Part shown: positions 30,082-34,298 of the stretch, piece by piece
Position numbering within the stretch: the stretch's first letter is position 1
How the letters are laid out: each line of letters starts with the position of its first letter
IMG/VR virus record: IMGVR_UViG_3300042197_003290
Location: 1-34,298 of that record
DNA length: 34,298 nt
DNA from: a virus
Strand: one strand, 5' to 3'
The notes under the pieces: generated by a model
Database searches by the model: none
What the model saw: only the letters and a program-made list of their open reading frames with translations
What the model was told of the DNA's origin: nothing
Translations under genes and position numbers: made by a program

Positions 30082-30725
30082 CTTACATTTTTATAAAATA
30101 TCTCCCGGGTTCAGCAGGCAATTTTTTTTGTAGATGTATTGGTCTTGTGTCTGACCAATGTTATGGCTGGATTCCGGCGGGGACTGACAATATAAATTTA
30201 AGCGTTGAAGATAAATTTAATGTCTTCCAATATAAAGAAAAATGCAAGACGTGGATTGACTTTGAGCGCAAGTTGCAGCATTATTCGCAAGTAGTGCCGC
30301 ATCATGCTCTTCCTCACGGAGCCGTTTCAGTATGGCAAGGTCATCCATGCTACGATTTTTTGTCAAGAGATATAACAGGACCAGATGATAAAAAGTTTGT
30401 TTTTTACATTGATCCCAGCAAAAATTTCGAATGGTGTATGTTGAACTGTTTGTACAAAAACAGCTACATTGATGCCAAGTGGTTGATCGAAGGCAAAAAA
30501 ATGCTCGATGACGCCAACATTGTCAAACTCGACCTTGGTGACATTATTGCTTCGCGTGATACCTTGGTTGGTTGTGTGGAGAAAGTCTGCAATATCGCAG
30601 GCATTGTTTTGAAAGAGCAAAATAAACAAAAGATAGCAGAACTCTGGGACCAATGGACGTTGACAACATTGCCAGCGTCAGAGTTTCAAAGGTTTAAAAC
30701 CAAAATTGGTTACTGCAATACTTGA
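30075..30725 (+). CDS. putative P-loop/sulfotransferase-like protein
   Basis: A 216-aa protein beginning with strand-loop-helix TYIFIKYLPGSAGNFFCRCI. PGSAGNF (11-17) is at the sulfotransferase phosphosulfate-binding-loop position and parallels TGSHGNF in the protein at 8034-8861. VKLDLGDII and FVFYIDPSKN are later strand-like segments. There is no confident catalytic assignment. The start lies inside the methyltransferase gene (7-nt overlap), so the pair is coupled. The AT-rich codon use matches the rest of the cluster. A modification role on a sugar is inference. Confidence 0.6.
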   Translation: MLTYIFIKYLPGSAGNFFCRCIGLVSDQCYGWIPAGTDNINLSVEDKFNVFQYKEKCKTWIDFERKLQHYSQVVPHHALPHGAVSVWQGHPCYDFLSRDITGPDDKKFVFYIDPSKNFEWCMLNCLYKNSYIDAKWLIEGKKMLDDANIVKLDLGDIIASRDTLVGCVEKVCNIAGIVLKEQNKQKIAELWDQWTLTTLPASEFQRFKTKIGYCNT

Positions 30726-30728
30726 GGC

Positions 30729-30753
30729 ATTGTCTAACAGCATATTAGACAAT
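30729..30753. terminator. perfect AT-rich inverted repeat, weak terminator or operator
   Basis: ATTGTCTAA (30729-30737) and TTAGACAAT (30745-30753) form a 9-bp perfect stem with a 7-nt loop between the P-loop-like and SDR genes. A T-rich stretch comes only about 15 nt later, so termination is uncertain. Confidence 0.45.
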
Positions 30754-30788
30754 TCTTAGGAAAATTTTGTTTATGGCATGTTGTTACC

Positions 30789-30794
30789 TAAATA
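30789..30794 (+). promoter_or_regulatory. late-type TAAATA box
   Basis: CTAAATA lies just upstream of the AAGGAG ribosome-binding site (30801-30806) of the SDR gene. Confidence 0.4.
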
Positions 30795-30815
30795 AAACAT
30801 AAGGAGCGATTGACA

Positions 30816-31355
30816 GTGAGTGCAGCAATTTTGGGTTCTGGAAGCCTCGGTGGAGAACTTCAAAAATTCCTGCCCCATAGCACGGTTTTTTCACGATCTG
30901 ACTTAGATTTTTTAAATCAACAAAGTATATCTGATTGCGTACCAAGATTACTTAAATTTGATACTATCATAAATTGTATAGGTGTGTATCAAGGAGATAC
31001 AAAAGATATTTTACAAGTTAATTTTGTATCACCGGTGACATTGACTGAAGCCTTAATTCAGTCAAATTATCAAGGACATCTAATCATGATAGGCAGCCAT
31101 GCTGCCACATGGCCCAGTTGGCCTGGTATTTCACATGATCGCTTGGTTTACGCCAATAGTAAACTAGCATTGAGAAATTATATATTTGGATTGTCTCAAA
31201 GCAAGCTCACTAACATGACTCTGAGTATGATAGATTTAACCAAGTTTAAATCGAACATGAGCAATTATCAAGGGTATGACATTGACAAGACCGCAAGGTT
31301 AGTGGCAACGGTCATCAATCAAGGCATTAAAGTTTTGCATATTGAAGCATACTAA
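30816..31355 (+). CDS. short NAD(P)-binding SDR-type protein
   Basis: A 179-aa Rossmann protein. The dinucleotide loop is LGSGSLGG (6-13, GxGxxGG-like), TIINCIGVYQG resembles the NxAG strand, and Y112-x3-K116 in YANSK with S94 in MIGSHAA form the SDR catalytic set. RmlD-like sugar reductases share this look, but the usual C-terminal substrate part is missing (family members are about 250-300 aa), so this is a short form. Start choice: GTG at 30816 is 9 nt after AAGGAG, whereas an upstream TTG at 30810 is too close. It overlaps the radical SAM gene by 1 nt (TAATG). It is likely to reduce or epimerise a small sugar-like substrate. Confidence 0.78.
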   Translation: MSAAILGSGSLGGELQKFLPHSTVFSRSDLDFLNQQSISDCVPRLLKFDTIINCIGVYQGDTKDILQVNFVSPVTLTEALIQSNYQGHLIMIGSHAATWPSWPGISHDRLVYANSKLALRNYIFGLSQSKLTNMTLSMIDLTKFKSNMSNYQGYDIDKTARLVATVINQGIKVLHIEAY

Positions 31356-32398
31356 TGATTGATTCTATAGAGATAGAACTTACAACACATTGCAATGCTT
31401 CTTGTCCGCAATGTTCACGTAACTTTTACGGTGGACCCAAATGGCCCACCCTACCACTGGTGTCGTTGGATCTAGAATGGTTGAAAGCAAAGCTTCCATT
31501 GGAGTTTGTCAAGAATTTAAAATTGATTCGTCTATGCGGAACCTATGGCGACCCTTGTGTACACCCTGATTTATTAGATGTGATACAATGGTTCAAGACT
31601 CAAACTCAAGCAAAAATCATTATTAATACCAATGGTGGAATGAGAAAGCCCGCTTGGTGGACTAAATTGGCCCGCACACTTGGACCCAACGACATGGTGT
31701 TGTTTGGTATCGACGGGCTGGATGATACCAATCACATATATCGTAAAGGTGTTGACTATAATAAGTTAATGGATAATGTCAAGTCATTCATTGGCGCAGG
31801 TGGCCAAGCAGAGTGGCAGTTCATCGTATTTGAGCATAACCAGCACCAAGTTGAGGCAGCAAGAAAAATTTCGCGTGACATGGGATTTCGAGAATTCTTT
31901 GTTAAAAAAACCACAAGGTTTGTTGACAAAAAACATGAACTAGTCAACAAGATTCCCATAATAGATAAACATAAAATTGTTTTTTTGCGGCCGCCCACAG
32001 ATCCACGATACCTCAACGAAGGATATGATTCCTTTGATAAAAAGTTTTATCAATCTGTGCCAATAAAATGTATCAAAAAAAGCATCAACATGATTTATCT
32101 AGGTGCCGATGGTTATGTTTTTCCCTGTGGATATTTGCATGACAGGCTGTATGGCTTTGAAGCGGAGACACACCCGGACCAACAACGATTGCAACATCTT
32201 TTTTCGTTGTGCGGAGGATCAGACAAAGCCAATCTCAACTTTACCGCGCTAAACGATATCATTTATGGAAAATGGTTTAAGATATTAGAAGAAAGTTGGT
32301 CAAATGAAAATAGATTGGAGAGATGCGCCCATATATGTCACGAGAATAACAAGCTAGTATCCTATATTGACAGTCATATTGGCTACAAAGATTTTTAA
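31355..32398 (+). CDS. radical SAM enzyme with C-terminal cysteine-rich (SPASM-like) region
   Basis: A 347-aa radical SAM protein. The [4Fe-4S] motif is C13-x3-C17-x2-C20 in THCNASCPQC. LIRLCGTYGDP matches the GGE-type SAM-binding segment and MVLFGIDGLDD a later barrel strand. The C-terminal part has further cysteines in IKCIKKSI, YVFPCGYL and ERCAHIC, the usual spacing of an auxiliary-cluster SPASM/twitch domain. Such enzymes make carbon-radical modifications of peptides or sugars; the substrate is unknown. Fused to the cluster by a TAATG overlap with the SDR gene, it ends just before tRNA-Gln, so the tRNAs may be read from the same transcript. Confidence 0.9.
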   Translation: MIDSIEIELTTHCNASCPQCSRNFYGGPKWPTLPLVSLDLEWLKAKLPLEFVKNLKLIRLCGTYGDPCVHPDLLDVIQWFKTQTQAKIIINTNGGMRKPAWWTKLARTLGPNDMVLFGIDGLDDTNHIYRKGVDYNKLMDNVKSFIGAGGQAEWQFIVFEHNQHQVEAARKISRDMGFREFFVKKTTRFVDKKHELVNKIPIIDKHKIVFLRPPTDPRYLNEGYDSFDKKFYQSVPIKCIKKSINMIYLGADGYVFPCGYLHDRLYGFEAETHPDQQRLQHLFSLCGGSDKANLNFTALNDIIYGKWFKILEESWSNENRLERCAHICHENNKLVSYIDSHIGYKDF

Positions 32399-32408
32399 TT
32401 TCGATTAT

Positions 32409-32482
32409 TGAGGAGTCGTCTAACGGCAGGACAGCAGGTTTTGATCCTGCTTATCGTGGTTCGAATCCATGCTCCTCAGCCA
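32409..32482 (+). tRNA. tRNA-Gln(UUG)
   Basis: Acceptor TGAGGAG/CTCCTCA, anticodon stem GCAGG/CCTGC with loop TTTTGAT (anticodon TTG), T-loop GTTCGAATC, discriminator G, CCA encoded at 32480-32482. Confidence 0.93.
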
Positions 32483-32731
32483 TATCGTCTTGGTGACCTG
32501 CAAAAGTAGAATTGTCTACCCAGTACCGGGCTCATCCTGACAGTGCCAGAGCTTGTCCGTTTGGATGGCACAGTCAGAACATGAGGTGGAACGGAATAGG
32601 TCATGCTGCCGGGGGGTATGGCTGACAACAATCTAGTAGTAGGGATTACCGCGAAAGATAGCCCCGGCCGTCTTACCCAAAATATGCCCGACACCTCTGC
32701 GCTTCGGTGTACGTGTCGGCTATCTGTTTCG
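32483..32731 (+). other. structured 249-nt non-coding spacer in tRNA array
   Basis: Successive stems are visible: TGAC-A-GTGCCA (32538-32548) with TGGCAC-A-GTCA (32566-32576), separated by one A-A mismatch; CATGA with TCATG (about 32580-32605); GCCGGGG (32609-32615) with CCCCGGC some 50 nt later; and CCGACAC with GTGTCGG just before the next tRNA. No gene or tRNA is present. It may be a small RNA or a processed spacer. Confidence 0.45.
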
Positions 32732-32807
32732 GGGACTATAGCTCAGTCGGTAGAGCAGCAGACTTTTAATCTGTTGGTCCAGGGTTCGAATCCCTGTGGT
32801 CCCACCA
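32732..32807 (+). tRNA. tRNA-Lys(UUU)
   Basis: Acceptor GGGACTA/TGGTCCC, anticodon stem GCAGA/TCTGT with loop CTTTTAA (anticodon TTT), T-loop GTTCGAATC, discriminator A, CCA encoded. Confidence 0.95.
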
Positions 32808-32811
32808 TCAT

Positions 32812-32888
32812 GTGACCGTTGTCAAGTGGCCTAAGACCCCGGGTTGTGATCCCGGTATTCGTTGGTTCGAATCCAACCGGTCACCCCA
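32812..32888 (+). tRNA. tRNA-His(GUG)
   Basis: Acceptor GTGACCG/CGGTCAC, anticodon loop TTGTGAT (anticodon GTG), T-arm GTTGG/CCAAC, discriminator C as usual for His, CCA encoded. The base before the acceptor is T, so the G-1 expected of bacterial tRNA-His is not encoded at the usual place. Confidence 0.92.
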
Positions 32889-32901
32889 TTTATCTCGGTA
32901 T

Positions 32902-32978
32902 CTGCCCGTAGCTCAGCTGGATAGAGCATGAGCCTTCTAAGCTCAGGGCCACAGGTTCGAATCCTGTCGGGCAGGCCA
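32902..32978 (+). tRNA. tRNA-Arg(UCU)
   Basis: Acceptor CTGCCCG/CGGGCAG, anticodon stem TGAGC/GCTCA with loop CTTCTAA (anticodon TCT), T-arm ACAGG/CCTGT, discriminator G, CCA encoded. Confidence 0.95.
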
Positions 32979-32982
32979 ATTC

Positions 32983-33067
32983 GCCTCGGTGGTGAAATCG
33001 GTAGACACAACAGACTTAAAATCTGTCGGCGTAGGCTGTGCCGGTTCAAGTCCGGCCCGAGGCACCA
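32983..33067 (+). tRNA. tRNA-Leu(UAA)
   Basis: Acceptor GCCTCGG/CCGAGGC, anticodon loop CTTAAAA (anticodon TAA), a long variable arm GTCGGCGTAGGCTGTG as in class II tRNAs, discriminator A, CCA encoded. Confidence 0.95.
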
Positions 33068-33093
33068 TTTAGTTAATAATCAGTGCGGATCTA

Positions 33094-33990
33094 TCACCGG
33101 CTCAAGCGATCAGCTGCCTGTGATGCCACCCATTCCGCTGTGGTCAATCCAAAATGGTAACCGTCGCGAGAAAGATCTAATCGAGGTGTGTGTATCACGA
33201 TGGGTTCTATAATCTGACGAATTCTATCATAGCATTGATGTGCATCTTTTATCTCGGCCAATATGAGCGGAGGTAACCGATGCAGTTCTTCCATGAAAGT
33301 GGGCGGTTCTTCAGGCCAATCGGGACCACGGATATCATTCCAAAGACGAGTAAGGTGAGCTATACCTGCATGGAACTCTGGAATAGCAAACTGCACAGCA
33401 GTCGTGACTGAATCAACTCTTTTTTTGCAATGCAAAAAGTTTTCGTAATCCTGATCCACTTGTGAGTTTGAATATGATAGCCTTCGGTCTTCGGGACTGA
33501 GAGAAGTATCTGGGTGTTGTCTGCGACGAGTAAGGCTCCACATTATGACCATGTGTCTTGGGTTTACAGTTGCAGCAATAAGCTCGGCAGTGTCAGCGAG
33601 CCATTCGTTGCTGCATCCAGCTAAAGATACATTGATCACGGTTTTATTGATTTTCGAGCCTAGTCGGTCAGGCCAGGTGTGTGACAGCGGAGATCCAATT
33701 CCTGTGGTATAGCTATCACCCAAGCACCAAATTGCATTTTGTAAATCACTCATGGAATCCGGCCATTCAGGACCGCGAAATCCACGACTGTTGAAGCGAT
33801 ATTCTATGGGATACGGAAAATTCTTAAAGTAATTTCGATCGCGACAACGCATCAAGCAATCCATTCCGTGAAATTGCCGATGTAGGTTGACAAGGCTTGG
33901 CAGCACTAGCTCCGGCATGAGCAACTGATCATCGGTGTTCTGAATCTTTGGGGGAGGAGGCAGATCAATATTGGACAGTGTTTGTGTCAT
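33094..33990 (-). CDS. SGNH/GDSL hydrolase-like protein inside tRNA array
   Basis: A 298-aa SGNH-hydrolase-type protein. The lead-in YRFNSRGFRGPEW (64-76) is a known pre-block, IWCLGDSYTTGIGSP (87-101) gives nucleophile S93, NVSLAGCSNEW supplies the block II/III Gly and Asn, and SRDGYHFG near the end gives the catalytic D and H. It would deacylate sugars or lipids. The ATG at 33990 is chosen over one at 34011 because a perfect TATAAATA sits at 33998-34005 on the minus strand, between the two. The gene runs against the surrounding tRNA genes, between tRNA-Leu and tRNA-Cys, suggesting insertion of an independent late-expressed cassette. Confidence 0.85.
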   Translation of the reverse strand: MTQTLSNIDLPPPPKIQNTDDQLLMPELVLPSLVNLHRQFHGMDCLMRCRDRNYFKNFPYPIEYRFNSRGFRGPEWPDSMSDLQNAIWCLGDSYTTGIGSPLSHTWPDRLGSKINKTVINVSLAGCSNEWLADTAELIAATVNPRHMVIMWSLTRRRQHPDTSLSPEDRRLSYSNSQVDQDYENFLHCKKRVDSVTTAVQFAIPEFHAGIAHLTRLWNDIRGPDWPEEPPTFMEELHRLPPLILAEIKDAHQCYDRIRQIIEPIVIHTPRLDLSRDGYHFGLTTAEWVASQAADRLSR

Positions 33991-33997
33991 GGTAAGA

Positions 33998-34005
33998 TAT
34001 TTATA
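33998..34005 (-). promoter_or_regulatory. perfect T4-type late promoter box TATAAATA
   Basis: Read on the minus strand, TATAAATA ends 7 nt before the ATG at 33990. It is an exact match to the T4 late consensus. Transcription would begin at or near the start codon. Confidence 0.7.
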
Positions 34006-34049
34006 ACCCATGGATTATCTGGAGTTTTATTGTAGCATCTGATTTCAAT

Positions 34050-34124
34050 GTTGCGGTGGCTGAGTGGCAAGGCAACAGTCTGCAAAACTGTGATACGCAG
34101 GTTCAAATCCTGTCCGCAACTCCA
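34050..34124 (+). tRNA. tRNA-Cys(GCA)
   Basis: Acceptor GTTGCGG/CCGCAAC, anticodon loop CTGCAAA (anticodon GCA) on a CAGT/ACTG stem, T-loop GTTCAAATC, discriminator T (U), typical for Cys, CCA encoded. Confidence 0.93.
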
Positions 34125-34130
34125 ATTTAA

Positions 34131-34205
34131 TGGCGAGTAGCTCAGTGGTAGAGCAGGTGACTGTTAATCACCTGGTCGCTGGTTCGATCCCAGCCTCGCC
34201 AGCCA
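34131..34205 (+). tRNA. tRNA-Asn(GUU)
   Basis: Acceptor TGGCGAG/CTCGCCA, anticodon stem GGTGA/TCACC with loop CTGTTAA (anticodon GTT), T-loop GTTCGATCC, discriminator G, CCA encoded. Confidence 0.95.
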
Positions 34206-34231
34206 TTTTACTGACCAGCAGTTTGCGGTAG

Positions 34232-34237
34232 TAAATA
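34232..34237 (+). promoter_or_regulatory. late-type TAAATA box
   Basis: GTAAATA ends 7 nt before an ATG at 34245, with no ribosome-binding site, matching the other near-leaderless late boxes. Confidence 0.45.
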
Positions 34238-34244
34238 GCTTTGT

Positions 34245-34298
34245 ATGTACACCGACCCTATGTTAATTGAGCCTTACTATCCAGGTCGAACCTTGAAA
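34245..34298 (+). CDS. partial gene running off the window end
   Basis: The first 18 codons of an open frame start at the ATG 7 nt after the TAAATA box and have no stop before the window ends. The encoded start is MYTDPMLIEPYYPGRTLK. The product cannot be named. The promoter-like box and the open frame make a real gene likely, but the evidence is short. Confidence 0.45.
   Translation, partial: MYTDPMLIEPYYPGRTLK

Noticed and set aside
32603-32815. Open frame of 70 codons across the tRNA-Gln/Lys spacer, and three tandem TAG triplets near 32631 suggesting a tmRNA tag end
   Set aside because: The frame runs through tRNA-Lys and has no ribosome-binding site. There is no tRNA-Ala-like acceptor/T-arm pair enclosing the region and no Ala-rich tag, so tmRNA is not supported.
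1-34298. CRISPR arrays, insertion sequences, integrase or attachment sites
   Set aside because: No regularly spaced direct repeats, transposase-type gene or tRNA-end duplication was seen by eye.

Overview
The window is part of the genome of a strictly virus-like, tailed, T4-type (myovirus-style) bacteriophage. Genes are tightly packed, often with 1-4 nt stop/start overlaps. They include a gp62-like clamp-loader subunit, a primase-helicase pair, a PAAR tail-spike tip, a pectate-lyase-fold tail spike, class Ia ribonucleotide reductase with glutaredoxin, and ten CCA-encoding tRNA genes. Base composition is near 50% GC in core genes and visibly lower in several accessory genes. Secretion signals, a lipoprotein and an AhpC-type peroxiredoxin point to a bacterial host, probably Gram-negative and aquatic; that is inference. 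No integrase, CRISPR array or attachment site was seen.

Layout. 1-3132: an operon from a strong sigma70-type promoter: unknown protein, gp62-like protein, 2OG-Fe(II) oxygenase, Zn-finger protein, SGNH hydrolase. 3145-4115: a miniature DnaE-like protein with its own promoter, facing a small unknown gene. 4137-8861: baseplate-like structural protein, second SGNH protein, primase, DnaB-type helicase, P-loop-like protein. 8851-10551 (minus): a PHP-less DnaE polymerase. 10585-18198: secreted protein, putative glycosyltransferase, nucleotidyltransferase-ligase fusion, an isolated (probably abundant) 160-aa late protein, a second 2OG oxygenase, and a run of unknown, perhaps head-assembly, genes. 18257-20572: PD-(D/E)XK exonuclease and tail spike. 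20572-24993: unknown gene, nrdA, nrdB, glutaredoxin, Sm-like protein. 24995-27363: PAAR protein and a large baseplate-like protein with a chitin-binding-like segment. 27398-28747: a separately promoted peroxiredoxin/EF-hand/lipoprotein cassette, a folded non-coding segment and a strong terminator. 28758-34205: tRNA region split by an AT-rich enzyme cluster (methyltransferase, P-loop-like, SDR, radical SAM) and by a third SGNH gene on the minus strand. A partial gene starts at 34245.

Two promoter classes are visible. Three replication-type units have TTGAC(A/T)/TATAAT-like promoters whose -10 box ends exactly 6 nt before the ATG, which predicts leaderless mRNAs. Many late-looking genes instead carry a (TA)TAAATA box resembling the T4 late promoter, in several cases only 5-7 nt before the ATG. 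The most unusual content is the 185-aa mini-DnaE retaining all three catalytic aspartates, the second DnaE lacking a PHP domain beside a T4-type clamp loader, the nucleotidyltransferase-ligase fusion, the leaderless promoter set, and folded non-coding RNAs around the tRNA genes.
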